Source: PNON01 sp964387025 (GTDB lineage Bacteria; Chloroflexota; Anaerolineae; Anaerolineales; Anaerolineaceae). Taken from it: 64,000 bases of DNA. Made by a program: the position numbers and the translations under genes. The notes under the pieces are model-generated. The model did no database searches. It was not told where the DNA came from and worked only from the letters and a program-made list of their open reading frames with translations. Shown piece after piece: positions 19,284 to 29,082 of the stretch; positions within the stretch are counted from its first letter, which is position 1, and each line of letters begins with the position of its first letter. The stretch is taken from assembly GCA_964387025.1 (NCBI GenBank), contig CAYLUZ010000011.1:7513-71512 (forward strand). Reading direction: 5' to 3'.

Positions 19284-20618
19284 TTATTTCTGATATATAC
19301 TTTCAATTTTCAATAGTTTACATAATTGAATAAGTTCTTCAGTTACATTTCCATAAGCAATCGCATAATGCTGACTAAATAGATTTTGAATAAAGAATTC
19401 TGAATCTCCATCTAACTTCAGCATCATGAACGCATATGGAGGACAACCGACTTCATGAAAATCAGGTGATTCCGTAACTACTCCATGTGCAATATGCATC
19501 TTAAAACCATTATTTTTAGCTGCCAGCCGCATTATTGTGACATCCCCATTTTTATATGGAGAGCTATTTAATAATCCTTCATATAATGAAGTGTGCTTAT
19601 TGATTACCGGTTTTCCCTTAGCATAGATTAATGGAGCAAATCCGCAAGCAGCCAATCCTATTTCCTGTTTCGTGAAATGATGAAAATCTCCATAACTAGT
19701 TACTTCACTAGTCATGTAGTGGAGAATTAATTGTGAAACAGAAAGTGGAATATCCCCTTCACAAGAAACTACCATTTCATTTCCAAGAATGGAAAGTGGA
19801 AGGCATGGAGCCAACCCAAATACCTTGGATAACTCATACTGACATTTAATTGTTATGGCGTCATATCTGCCTTCAACCGATAGCTCCTTAATTGCTGTAT
19901 ACATACGAAATACTTTATGCAAATCCGAATCATTAATACTCTGATTGATATTCCAATTCTCAATCATATGCATTAATTTTTGGACTTCACTTTCTGGTAT
20001 ATGTTCATAACGATTAATGATCATGTATTGATCTTGCTGATCGATCTCTACGCCTATTTGGTTCCTGAGCTGAGTATGATCAATAGTGCCGGTATACATC
20101 CCCATGGATGCATACCCGAATAATCCGATCCGGGATCGCGATAATAAGCGGGTTACTTTAGCTGCTTGTAAGAATGGAAGTATATTCTCTGCTACGTTTC
20201 GGTCTTCTGGCATTCCGTACGTAAAAATAAATTTGTAATCCATTTCATCCAGTGTTTCTCGAATAACCCCCGCAGCCGGCAAAGCTCCCAATGTTACTCG
20301 GCTTTTACCATCCATATATGTAGTGTGGCTCCATAACACTATCGGAATACTTCTATAATCCCGAATTACATCAATTAATAAGGGTGCCTCAACCCAGCTT
20401 ATCAATGTAATGACAATACAATCGTAATCTTCATGTTTTAATAAATTGTGAGCACGCTCGATATCGGCAGATGTAGTAATTGGATCAACTTTTATTACGT
20501 CGAGATCAAATTTTTCCAAAAACGACAAAGATTCCTGTGCTTTTCGATCTATATCTTGAACAGGATAATCGGGATATCCAAAAGGAAGAAATACAATTCG
20601 TGGTTTTCTGATTTGCAT
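19284..20618 (-). CDS. L-fucose/L-arabinose isomerase-family protein
   Basis: A 444-aa protein resembling the fucose/arabinose isomerase superfamily: an N-terminal Rossmann-like domain (RIVFLPFGYPDYPVQDIDRK), a central domain with RIGLFGYASMGMYTG, and the conserved ITIKCQYEL and VVSCEGDIP segments, where family members place metal ligands (Glu/Asp). The C-terminal part (MHIAHGVVTESPDF) matches the isomerase beta domain. It would interconvert an aldose and a ketose, but the sugar is unclear. It is 2 bp downstream of the mannosidase gene, indicating translational coupling. Confidence 0.75.
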   Translation of the reverse strand: MQIRKPRIVFLPFGYPDYPVQDIDRKAQESLSFLEKFDLDVIKVDPITTSADIERAHNLLKHEDYDCIVITLISWVEAPLLIDVIRDYRSIPIVLWSHTTYMDGKSRVTLGALPAAGVIRETLDEMDYKFIFTYGMPEDRNVAENILPFLQAAKVTRLLSRSRIGLFGYASMGMYTGTIDHTQLRNQIGVEIDQQDQYMIINRYEHIPESEVQKLMHMIENWNINQSINDSDLHKVFRMYTAIKELSVEGRYDAITIKCQYELSKVFGLAPCLPLSILGNEMVVSCEGDIPLSVSQLILHYMTSEVTSYGDFHHFTKQEIGLAACGFAPLIYAKGKPVINKHTSLYEGLLNSSPYKNGDVTIMRLAAKNNGFKMHIAHGVVTESPDFHEVGCPPYAFMMLKLDGDSEFFIQNLFSQHYAIAYGNVTEELIQLCKLLKIESIYQK

Positions 20619-20620
20619 AG

Positions 20621-23107
20621 TTACACCATTTCCTTGTTTATTGATTGGCTGAGTAGGATTGTTACGATCTCATGCGGAGTGCACATAAAAGAAACCTTTC
20701 CACTTTTAATAATCAGGTCTTCTTCTTTTTCTTCCAGGAGATTCGCTCTTGAAACTGCTGTAACCCACTCTGGGAATTGTAAATGCACAGTATGGCTTTT
20801 GCCGCTGGACTCGTAACCCCTAAATACTAGCTGCTCTTTATCTTCTGACAATTTAAATGCTGTCATCAGAAAATCGGATTGAACAGAAAAAAGGTCAGCT
20901 TCATTATTGAATAAAGTTTTGTTGGAATTACCTCTGATTGCATAAAGAGGATTATTTAAACTTAAACCTATCTTACTCAGCTCACCACAATTTTCGTTAC
21001 CATTGTGTGGGTATAACGAATACTTAAAAAGGTGCGTCCCATGCTCATTTGCCAATTCTGTTTGCGTTGAAATTTCATATCCAGGAATACCTTTATTTAA
21101 ACCATTAACCTGGTAATCCGTGTAATTTGAAAATGACCTTAGTAAAACTAGGTCAAGGCTCCCGTCACCAATCCAGTATCCTGGTGTGCCATAATTGAAT
21201 AACGTAATACCATAATCGCTATCTGAACAATCCGCCCAGGTTTGTGCCGCAAAATGACCTTCTGGTCTGGAAGTAGCTGCGAATGGGGTTTCGTACGTAT
21301 TTCTTACCTTTTTCCAATCCAAGTTTAGCGGGAATGATACTTTTATTATCTCGTCTCCTCCCGAGTAGTTGAGAATGGATGTATCGAAATCAATTCGTCG
21401 TGAAAAGTTTTGAAGAATGATTTTTCTTTTAATCCTGCAGTGTGGATAATTACATATCAAGGTACAAGATTTTCCTAATTCATCAACTTCCACTATTGTC
21501 TGCGCCAACTTAAAATCACTTGATTTGAATATCTTACCATTTAATCGGAGAGTTCCTTCCAAATCTGGATTGTCTTCTCCCAATGAAACTATGACATTTC
21601 CGGGATTTGATAAAACCTCCCGATTGTTATCTTTATCCCAAATTTTAGTCAGATCCCCTGAGCATGGAGACCATTCAATCTGATAATGCTCATTCTCTAT
21701 AAAATTGATACTCTTTTTAGTAAATTTATTTGATCCCGGATTTGTTTCATTTCGAGAATACGCATAGCATCTAAATCCCATTGCAGGAATATTTTCTGCA
21801 ATAAATTCTAAATAAGTTATATTGTTTTCTCGAATTACCCTAGAAGTAACATACTTTCCCATACCGTCATGTAATGTTATATTGTCATTACAATTTGAAT
21901 TCAAAGGCAACCGGGTTATTTCTGACCGGGAAAAAGATAATGGATTGAAAACAAAAATTGACCTGGTATTGTCAGATTCATCCAATGGAAACAGCTTTCG
22001 CAATGTTGAGGCAATTATTTCTTGCGATTGTTCATATACGGTATTTAAACGCTCCATCGCACTTAAATGAACTGGATCAGAGTCACTTCCCCCTAATGTG
22101 TCATGAAATTGGGAAATAAGTAATTCCTTCCATAAATCCTCTATTTGTTTTTTGGGGTACTGTATTCCCTTGATAGAGGTAATTGCTGATATTGTTTCCA
22201 AATTCAATAAAGAAACTTCGGCCTTTCTATTCAATTTTTTAATTTCTATTCGGTTATCAAAAGTTCCTCTAAGGTCATATGCCAGGAAAGGAGGATTAAA
22301 ATCCAAATTTAATTCCTGAATTTCTTTCTGACCATCTTTGATTATTTTAAAATAATCAAGTATAGTTGCAGTTTGACAAGTGAGTGCATATCTATTTAAA
22401 TCTTTCAATATTTTCTGAAGATTTTCTTTCATTCCCTCAGAATCTAATTCCGGAACTGTAACATCATCTCCGAATGGAATTAATACTTGGTCTTGATCTG
22501 AAAGATCGAGTATCATTTTTACTTGTTCTGGTCGGTATCCGTAGCCACCAGCCAGCCAATGTGTCAGGATCTTTGATCCATCTGGGGAGATCCAATAAAA
22601 ATCAAGTGGCATTTTTTCTATATCTAATATTGTTGGAATATCTCTCCAGAATACATTGTATTTGTATCCCGACCTCTTGAGAATTTGAGGAATTTGCGGA
22701 ACTTGACCAAAAGTATCTATAAACCATCCACATTCACTTTGAATGCCAAATGTCCTTTTAATCCATTCTTGTCCTATGATTATTTGCCGTATCAGGCATT
22801 CTCCATTTGGGACAGAAACATCAGGCATAACATACATACCGCCAACAATGGCAAATCTTTTATCTTGAATCATCCTTTTAAGAACTGCTTTACTATTTAT
22901 GCTTAGATCATCCCAAAACCACTGAAGCAATATAGTCTGGTCTTGTGTAAAACAAAATTCTGGGTCTTCTTCCAGTAAAGATAAAGCTTTATGAAGTATG
23001 TTAATGCACCATAATCGAGTTATCGACTCATTCCAATACCACTCCACGTCGATGTGGGAATGAGGCATTAAGAAAAATATTTTTCCGTTATCGTTATTAA
23101 TTTCCAT
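20621..23107 (-). CDS. Glycoside hydrolase family 38 alpha-mannosidase
   Basis: An 828-aa GH38 enzyme. The catalytic domain opens with MPHSHIDVEWYWNE (His/Asp zinc ligands) and carries CGWFIDTFGQVPQIPQIL, whose Asp is the family's nucleophile, followed by the three-helix bundle (LWKELLISQFHDTLGGSDSD) and long C-terminal beta domains. No signal peptide is present, so it acts on imported mannosides in the cytoplasm. The gene is 4 bp downstream of the epimerase-like gene. Together with the isomerase it suggests breakdown of a mannose-containing glycoside or glycolipid headgroup. Confidence 0.92.
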   Translation of the reverse strand: MEINNDNGKIFFLMPHSHIDVEWYWNESITRLWCINILHKALSLLEEDPEFCFTQDQTILLQWFWDDLSINSKAVLKRMIQDKRFAIVGGMYVMPDVSVPNGECLIRQIIIGQEWIKRTFGIQSECGWFIDTFGQVPQIPQILKRSGYKYNVFWRDIPTILDIEKMPLDFYWISPDGSKILTHWLAGGYGYRPEQVKMILDLSDQDQVLIPFGDDVTVPELDSEGMKENLQKILKDLNRYALTCQTATILDYFKIIKDGQKEIQELNLDFNPPFLAYDLRGTFDNRIEIKKLNRKAEVSLLNLETISAITSIKGIQYPKKQIEDLWKELLISQFHDTLGGSDSDPVHLSAMERLNTVYEQSQEIIASTLRKLFPLDESDNTRSIFVFNPLSFSRSEITRLPLNSNCNDNITLHDGMGKYVTSRVIRENNITYLEFIAENIPAMGFRCYAYSRNETNPGSNKFTKKSINFIENEHYQIEWSPCSGDLTKIWDKDNNREVLSNPGNVIVSLGEDNPDLEGTLRLNGKIFKSSDFKLAQTIVEVDELGKSCTLICNYPHCRIKRKIILQNFSRRIDFDTSILNYSGGDEIIKVSFPLNLDWKKVRNTYETPFAATSRPEGHFAAQTWADCSDSDYGITLFNYGTPGYWIGDGSLDLVLLRSFSNYTDYQVNGLNKGIPGYEISTQTELANEHGTHLFKYSLYPHNGNENCGELSKIGLSLNNPLYAIRGNSNKTLFNNEADLFSVQSDFLMTAFKLSEDKEQLVFRGYESSGKSHTVHLQFPEWVTAVSRANLLEEKEEDLIIKSGKVSFMCTPHEIVTILLSQSINKEMV

Positions 23108-23111
23108 AGTA

Positions 23112-24119
23112 TTATGCTAGGAATTTTCCAGAAACCGCTCCATCCCGACTAATTTTGTCAACAGAAACTACACCTTGATAAATTATCAGACAAGTCTCTG
23201 TTTCCAGGGTTTCACCAGCTTCCAAATGTGAGACACGTTTCTTCTCTAATGCTTCAGTTAGCTTTGCCGGATAACCTGTCCAAATTTCTACCGAGGCACA
23301 ATACAAGTCACGCCAACCTCCATAAACTAGCCAAAGCCAAATAGACGAAAAGACCCTTTCTGAAAACGTTATCCCAATTCCAACTCCAGTCTTAGTATCA
23401 GTTACTGCCAACCAGCCATCAGTTAGTTCAATAGCATGGTGCAGTTCGTGCCAACCAGCCTTCAGATCAGGAACGAATCTCATATCAACAAGGTCACCAT
23501 CCTTTTCCTTGGCTAATGGCCAGGAATAAGTAGTTCCTCGCAACCCTAGATGATTATTTGGATATGATTCTGCTACCCAAATAGTTTTGGCAGGAATATC
23601 AATTCTCGTATTCGGGTTAATCTCAAATGATGGATGTATTCCCCATAAAAAATCAAAGTCGTGGTAACCGATATTGGTGACTTTATGCTTTACATGTAAT
23701 TTGCTTTCGCCTTTTAATATTTTGTACCATCGTTCTATCTGTAGTGGAGCAATAATGGTTCGACATGAAAGGTGAACTTCAATTTCATCATTTGTATTTT
23801 TAATTAATTCCCATTCCCATGGCAAAGACCAAACCTCCCCCAGGTAAGGATATTCTTCTCCTTGATGAGTGCATGCATGGCCTGTGGGTATCGCCTCATC
23901 GACTCCCCCCGTCCACCAATTATCAACATTGACTCCATAAACCGGTTGCCGTGGTAAACATCTTGGATGATGGTATAAGAACTCTTTTTTTGCCGGTTTA
24001 AATATTATGGAATGCAATTTCGCCCCGAAATCAGTCAGGATAGTTGCCTGAATAAGATCATTTTCCAGGATCAGGGAGTTTAATCCATGGGTCTTAATAT
24101 TTGATATGATTTGGCACAC
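23112..24119 (-). CDS. Aldose-epimerase-like protein (DUF5107/DUF4432-type galactose-mutarotase fold)
   Basis: A 335-aa beta-sandwich protein with the look of the galactose-mutarotase superfamily: IQATILTDFGAKLHSIIFKP near the N-terminus, WWTGGVDEAIPT, and DFLWGIHPSFEINPNTRIDI (His near residue 165), ending with EIWTGYPAKLTEA. Proteins of this type handle sugar anomers or act next to glycoside hydrolases. It lies immediately upstream of the GH38 gene and could process the released mannose. The exact family name is from memory. Confidence 0.7.
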   Translation of the reverse strand: MCQIISNIKTHGLNSLILENDLIQATILTDFGAKLHSIIFKPAKKEFLYHHPRCLPRQPVYGVNVDNWWTGGVDEAIPTGHACTHQGEEYPYLGEVWSLPWEWELIKNTNDEIEVHLSCRTIIAPLQIERWYKILKGESKLHVKHKVTNIGYHDFDFLWGIHPSFEINPNTRIDIPAKTIWVAESYPNNHLGLRGTTYSWPLAKEKDGDLVDMRFVPDLKAGWHELHHAIELTDGWLAVTDTKTGVGIGITFSERVFSSIWLWLVYGGWRDLYCASVEIWTGYPAKLTEALEKKRVSHLEAGETLETETCLIIYQGVVSVDKISRDGAVSGKFLA

Positions 24120-24213
24120 TTTTCCTCACATACAGGCACTTTCAAGATAATCAATTTGTCATTTGCTATGCGCAGTGTTTCGGTTATTATATGTTTTGGT
24201 AAAATGTCAACTT

Positions 24214-25659
24214 TTACTTAACTTCCAAGAATTGTTGTCGCTTCCAAATTTGTTTCCAAAGAGCTTCTCTATCCCAGTTCATGAAGATAAATAGATCGCC
24301 TATTGTCATTCGTTTTCGCATAAGGGAAGCATTCATAAATGCAAAATGAGCCGCACTTTCTTGTACTTCTGGAACAAGCATTTCCCATTTAATCGGAGCA
24401 TTTATTGCCTTCAAAATACTCAGTATTACGTCGGTTGATCTAATCTGGTTTTGTAGTGTTTTTTTAATTTGAGCCCAGTTTCTTAAAGCTTCCGAGAATT
24501 TTTTCCGGCAATCGTTCCATGTGTCTAGCTTTTGCTTATAATCCGACCAGCACTCTTCTCCTGCCTTTCCTGAAGGATCAATGGTTTTAAAGTTATCAAA
24601 AATCTGTTTCTTCATGATTTCAGGTTTAGGGTAGCAATTATCTAAAACAATTGATGTCGGATCAAATATCAGTAATAATTCCTGATACATTTCCAGTCCA
24701 ACGATAGTAGCCAATGCTACCTGAGAACCGTGTTGCGGAAGGGGTAATTCTTTCATTTCAAATTGAAGGTCCAATACATGAGACATTACATGCTCAAACC
24801 CGGACATCGGCGTTGTAGCATGGGATAATGACATTGCTAATCCACCTAAAGCAATAATTTTTGCCAGGATGGACATACCTTCCGGTGTCCTATTATTAAT
24901 TTCCTCCGTATATGATAAAAATATTTCGTCAACTGGACCCAATAGCTTACAAGCAAATTCTGTATATCCGGGATCCATTCCTAATTGATTAGCCAAATAC
25001 CAATCCGGTAGGCTTACGAATCCTGCCAGCATATCCCCAACACCCGCAACCGTCATTTCCCGTGGTGCATCAGCAAGTGTTTCAAGATCGCATATAAGTG
25101 CGTCCGGATATCTTGAGTTTACTGTTCTTTTTACACCATTAATAAAAACTGGGGCTAAGCATGATGTGAAGGCACTCACACTATTGGCTGTTTGAAAAAC
25201 TATAAATGGTAATTTTCTATCTGTTTCTTGTTGAAATAGGTAACATGCATGTTTTGCAACATCAGTTACTACACCTGACCCCACAGAAAGCACACAGCAG
25301 TCTAAGGTCAAATATTTTTTTGCGAACTCAATTTGGGACATATCTGTGTGAACTTGACCTAATTTATCTGCTTTAAGTGTAATGACCTCTACTTTCCACC
25401 CTTCCTTCTGCAGAATTTCCTCTAATTCTTTTTTGAGGTCTTGACCTTTTCGAACCATCCGCGTCTCATCAATGATTACAATCAGGGATGACGATTTTCT
25501 TACTCCTGCTGCCGTTAATACTTCACCTGTCTTATAAATTGCATCGGATTCGAAGAGCATAGTGCCAATTGGCATTTTCTCATTTTCTGGATACCCTGGT
25601 ATTTTACTTATTTCATTCCAGAATTTCTTACCGTCTGCAGGATCAAATCTTAATCTCAT
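24214..25659 (-). CDS. sn-glycerol-1-phosphate dehydrogenase family protein (AraM/EgsA-like)
   Basis: A 481-aa iron-alcohol-dehydrogenase-fold protein of the G1P dehydrogenase family, which interconverts sn-glycerol-1-phosphate and dihydroxyacetone phosphate with NAD(P)H. The nucleotide-binding part includes VLSVGSGVVTDVAKHACY (GSG loop) and VFQTANSVSAFTSCLAPVFI. The metal site matches GVGDMLAGFVSLPDWYLA (Asp), GFEHVMSHVLD (His) and PLPQHGSQVALATIVGLEMY (His). It is longer than B. subtilis AraM (about 394 aa), the extra part lying after residue about 350. It sits next to an AraL-like HAD phosphatase, the same pairing as B. subtilis araL-araM, and shares an operon with GDPD-2. Confidence 0.85.
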   Translation of the reverse strand: MRLRFDPADGKKFWNEISKIPGYPENEKMPIGTMLFESDAIYKTGEVLTAAGVRKSSSLIVIIDETRMVRKGQDLKKELEEILQKEGWKVEVITLKADKLGQVHTDMSQIEFAKKYLTLDCCVLSVGSGVVTDVAKHACYLFQQETDRKLPFIVFQTANSVSAFTSCLAPVFINGVKRTVNSRYPDALICDLETLADAPREMTVAGVGDMLAGFVSLPDWYLANQLGMDPGYTEFACKLLGPVDEIFLSYTEEINNRTPEGMSILAKIIALGGLAMSLSHATTPMSGFEHVMSHVLDLQFEMKELPLPQHGSQVALATIVGLEMYQELLLIFDPTSIVLDNCYPKPEIMKKQIFDNFKTIDPSGKAGEECWSDYKQKLDTWNDCRKKFSEALRNWAQIKKTLQNQIRSTDVILSILKAINAPIKWEMLVPEVQESAAHFAFMNASLMRKRMTIGDLFIFMNWDREALWKQIWKRQQFLEVK

Positions 25660-25727
25660 GTGACCACCTTAAAAAGCATACTCATTGATTGTAATAACAA
25701 ATTTCACAATAAATATTCAATATCCTC

Positions 25728-26525
25728 TTAATAATTATTTTGTAACCAGTCTCCAATTGCCCTTAAATTATCAAAAACATAGTCAGGTTTAAACTCTGAT
25801 AGTTCGACATCTTCTCGTTTTGTTTCTCCGCTCAAGACTAAGCAAGTCGTTATCCTTGCGGACTGTCCTAAAGCGATATCTGTATAGAGCCGATCCCCAA
25901 CCATCGCCATTTCATTTATTTCTATATTTAATTTCGCTGCCAGAGCATCAACTATAAAACGATTTGGTTTTCCAATAACGAGGTCAGGTTCCCGTCCGGT
26001 TGCGGTTTTTACAAAGGCAATCATTGCACCAATGTCTGGCATAAAACCATTTTCAGTCGGACAGTTATAGTCTGGATGTGTTGCAATATATGGTAATCCA
26101 GCACGAACATAATCGCACAATTTCCATAATTTCTTGTATGTAATGGATGTATCAAACCCAAGCACAACAATATCTGGGGTCTTATGTTTTATTTTTATTC
26201 CAAATTCCCGGAATTCAGAAATTACTTGAGAAGTTCCGACCAAGTAAACGCCTGCATTCGGATGATTTTTATGGATATATATAGTCGTAGCTTCACTTGA
26301 AGTAAATATAATATCGCTTGTAACAGTTAATCCTAGATTTGATATCTTGGAGGCATAATTATTCCTGTTTTTGGATGAATTGTTTGTGAGGAAAATATAC
26401 TTCTTTCCCTGGATAATTAGAACATTTATAAAATCCAGAGAGCCATCAATAATTTGACTCCCGAGATTAAATGTCCCATCCATATCCAGCAAAAAACATT
26501 TTATATTCCTTAGAGAATTCTTCAT
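25728..26525 (-). CDS. HAD-IIA phosphatase (AraL/NagD-like)
   Basis: A 265-aa type IIA HAD hydrolase: motif I LLDMDGTFNLG (Asp nucleophile), motif II FLTNNSSKNR, motif III lysine in VIGKPN and motif IV MVGDRLYTDI. AraL/NagD members dephosphorylate sugar phosphates and act as detoxifying phosphatases. The start overlaps the end of the kinase reading frame by 4 bp (ATGA, 26522-26525), so translation is coupled to the kinase. It is followed by the AraM-like gene. Confidence 0.9.
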   Translation of the reverse strand: MKNSLRNIKCFLLDMDGTFNLGSQIIDGSLDFINVLIIQGKKYIFLTNNSSKNRNNYASKISNLGLTVTSDIIFTSSEATTIYIHKNHPNAGVYLVGTSQVISEFREFGIKIKHKTPDIVVLGFDTSITYKKLWKLCDYVRAGLPYIATHPDYNCPTENGFMPDIGAMIAFVKTATGREPDLVIGKPNRFIVDALAAKLNIEINEMAMVGDRLYTDIALGQSARITTCLVLSGETKREDVELSEFKPDYVFDNLRAIGDWLQNNY

Positions 26526-28051
26526 ACTCTTATACCCGCACCTTCTTTAAACACGGGTAATAAAGCGAAATATGTGGACCGATATAGATGATAATACTCA
26601 TCATAAATTACTTGATTTTGAGCTATTGGCTGGGTTGTCTCTACGATGTTTACAACTTTATCGGTTGCTTCTTTAACTGTTTGTATTTGTCCAGACCCTA
26701 CCAAAGCTAGTACACCTGCTCCCAAAGCAGCAGTCTCAACCGTCTCAGGCAATGAAACCGGAATACCAGTAACATCTGCTTTTATTTGCCGTCAAAGGGA
26801 GCTCTTTGCTCCACCTCCGACAATACGAATTTCCGATATATTTAATCCCATTTGTTGAATTTGATCTGTATTATCACGAAGCCCGTACGCACAGGATTCC
26901 ATTAATGCACGAATAAAATGCCTGCGTTTATGAGCCAGTGTGAAACCCAAATATGTTCCCCTTGCGTCCACATTCCATGTCGGTGTCATTGCTCCCATAA
27001 TGCAAGGGAGCATGATCAATCCTTCAGATCCCGGTGGGACTGCTGCTGCCTCATTGGAAAGGATTTGATAAATATCAACACCTAATTCAGTTGCTTCTTC
27101 GAATTCTTTATTTGCAAATTGGTCACGAAACCAACGGTACATTCCACCAGACACAAAACCAGGGTTCTCTAGCAGCCATAAATCAGGGTCAGCGTGGGAA
27201 TGAGTTTCCAACAATCCTGTAGGGTCAAAGATAGGCCTGTTAATGGCCGCACAAACTGGTTCACCTGTTCCAGCAATGTCACATACCAGTCCGGGTGACA
27301 CTACTCCCGCACCTAAACAAGCAGCATGTTCGTCACCACAACCAAGAATAATCGGAATAGAAGGAGCCAATGATAGTCTGTTAGCAAATTCAGATGATAA
27401 TCTACCAATAATGTGTATGGCTGGGTAAATTGGAGCCAACTTTTCTATATCTATACCAAACGTACTGCAGAGTTCCACAGACCAAGTTTTTGTTTGAATA
27501 TCCATTAACAATGTCGATGAAGCATTTGAAAAATCGACGCCAAATTCTCCTGTCAGGCAATATGCCACAAAACTCCCGGGTAGTAAGAAATGCTTTGCTG
27601 ATTCATAAATTTCCGGCTCAATTTCGGCCAGCCAGAGAATTTTCGGAGCTACATGGGATGGATCCAGGTTTAAACCGGTTATGTTTTTTATTCGCTCTGG
27701 AGAAATTAAGTCCTCAATTACTTTGAATTGCTCGGTTGCACGTCGGTCCATCCATATGATTGCTGGGCGCAGCGGCCTTCCTTCAGCATTTAATACTACA
27801 AGGCCATCCACTTGAGCATCCAATCCTATGGCCAGGATATTTTTGGTATCTATTCCGGTTTTTGCAATAAGCCCTTTGATAGAATCTACTAAAGCATCAA
27901 CCCAAATGTTTGGATCCTGTTCTGCCCACCCGGGTTTTGGATAATTTATCCCATAACTCGTGCTAAATTGTCCTTTCAGCTTTCCATCTACTGAAAGGAG
28001 AACGGTTTTTATACTTTGAGATCCAATATCGCATCCTATAACAAAATTCAT
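26522..28051 (-). pseudogene. FGGY-family carbohydrate kinase interrupted by an in-frame TGA
   Basis: One 510-codon reading frame, the usual length of FGGY kinases, broken only at codon 420 by TGA (26792-26794). Upstream it has the ATP/sugar-binding N-terminus (GCDIGSQSIKTVLLS), AIGLDAQVDG, WMDRRA and the C-terminal domain GCGDEHAACLGAG, reaching IRIVGGGAKSSL. Immediately after the TGA it continues RQIKADVTGIPVSLPETVE and TAALGAG, the normal family sequence in which a Trp (TGG) is expected at the TGA. One G-to-A change would create it. Both halves otherwise look intact, and the frame still overlaps the HAD gene by 4 bp. Truncation at residue 419 would remove the last part of the C-terminal lobe. 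Confidence 0.85.
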
Positions 28052-28110
28052 ATAGTTTTCTCTTTTTTAATCGAGAAAATTTCCTTGGAAAATTGGTAGA
28101 TTGGAATCTA

Positions 28111-29064
28111 TTAATCCCAATTGATTTGATCAGGATTCTTGAAATATGGATTACTCCAGGCAGATCGTCCATGATAATCAACCACTTCGATTCTTATCAG
28201 TTCCTGCCTAGGATTAATTTTGAAAACAGCTTCGGTTATTGGTTTTAACTTATGGACTTTTTCAAAGATATAGCTGGCACCTTCTTCAAAAGTATCTCCA
28301 TCCCAAGCATTTACTGCCAATGGGCTGTAATGATATTGGTCGAAAACATAAATTGAACGGGCCGGAGAACTTTTTACAGTTAATAGATCGCCTTCGATGT
28401 TAATATCATGAATCTCTGGACCACTCGACGAATAAAAATCACCACTCTTAATTGCATTAAGAATGGAACCATGATCTAGTTTTACTGTCCTTACTACAAT
28501 CCAACCACCACCGTGGTCAGCAGTTTTCCAATGAGCATCATCCACAGCATATCCCCATATTTTTTGACCTCGACTTGTGAGTGCATCCCAATGAGTAAGC
28601 GCGTGTCCTCTTTGTTGTTCTATCCAACAACCAGTATTATAAATTTCTATTCCATTGTGTTCAGCAAGCGGAAGCATGTCATCAAGCTGAAGATCGTGCC
28701 AGTAAGGATGAGCAATAATACTAATTCCTCCAACAGTTTTGATCGCATTGATTGCATCCTGGGGATCCCGTTGGGCTTCTATCGGCATTGAATCCAATCC
28801 AATCCCTAAAATATGAAATTCCTGGTCACCTCTTCTACATGTCAACTCTGTGCCCGGGATTGCCAATAGAGGCGGTTTTCCGAATTTTTCAGGGATGGTC
28901 AATCGATTATGATCAGTGATTACATTGAATGCATAACCATGTGATGAATACCAGTCCATCACTTCAATTGGAGAGCGAATGCCATCAGATTCAGTGCTGT
29001 GGCTGTGTAAATTTCCTTTATACCAATTTCCAGTTAAATTAAAAGGATGCAGTGAGGTTTTCAT
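28111..29064 (-). CDS. PHP-domain metallohydrolase (CehA/McbA-like)
   Basis: A 317-aa PHP protein without the N-terminal beta domain of its paralog at 13865. Metal-ligand motifs are NLHSHSTESDGI (about residues 19-30), NVITDHNR, IPGTELTC, IIAHPYW and GYAVDDAHW. It probably hydrolyses a phosphate ester or related bond of the imported compound. It lies 18 bp after the TIM-barrel gene and 59 bp before the kinase gene, within the GDPD-2 operon. Confidence 0.85.
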   Translation of the reverse strand: MKTSLHPFNLTGNWYKGNLHSHSTESDGIRSPIEVMDWYSSHGYAFNVITDHNRLTIPEKFGKPPLLAIPGTELTCRRGDQEFHILGIGLDSMPIEAQRDPQDAINAIKTVGGISIIAHPYWHDLQLDDMLPLAEHNGIEIYNTGCWIEQQRGHALTHWDALTSRGQKIWGYAVDDAHWKTADHGGGWIVVRTVKLDHGSILNAIKSGDFYSSSGPEIHDINIEGDLLTVKSSPARSIYVFDQYHYSPLAVNAWDGDTFEEGASYIFEKVHKLKPITEAVFKINPRQELIRIEVVDYHGRSAWSNPYFKNPDQINWD

Positions 29065-29082
29065 AATTCCTTTCAGAAAGTA

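Noticed and set aside
26522..26752. A separate small gene after the broken kinase
   Set aside because: It lies in the same frame as the kinase, and its sequence is the normal C-terminal end of an FGGY kinase.
26792..26794. Selenocysteine or a changed genetic code at the kinase TGA
   Set aside because: The expected residue is Trp, no selenocysteine insertion element was seen, and several nearby genes use TGA as a normal stop.
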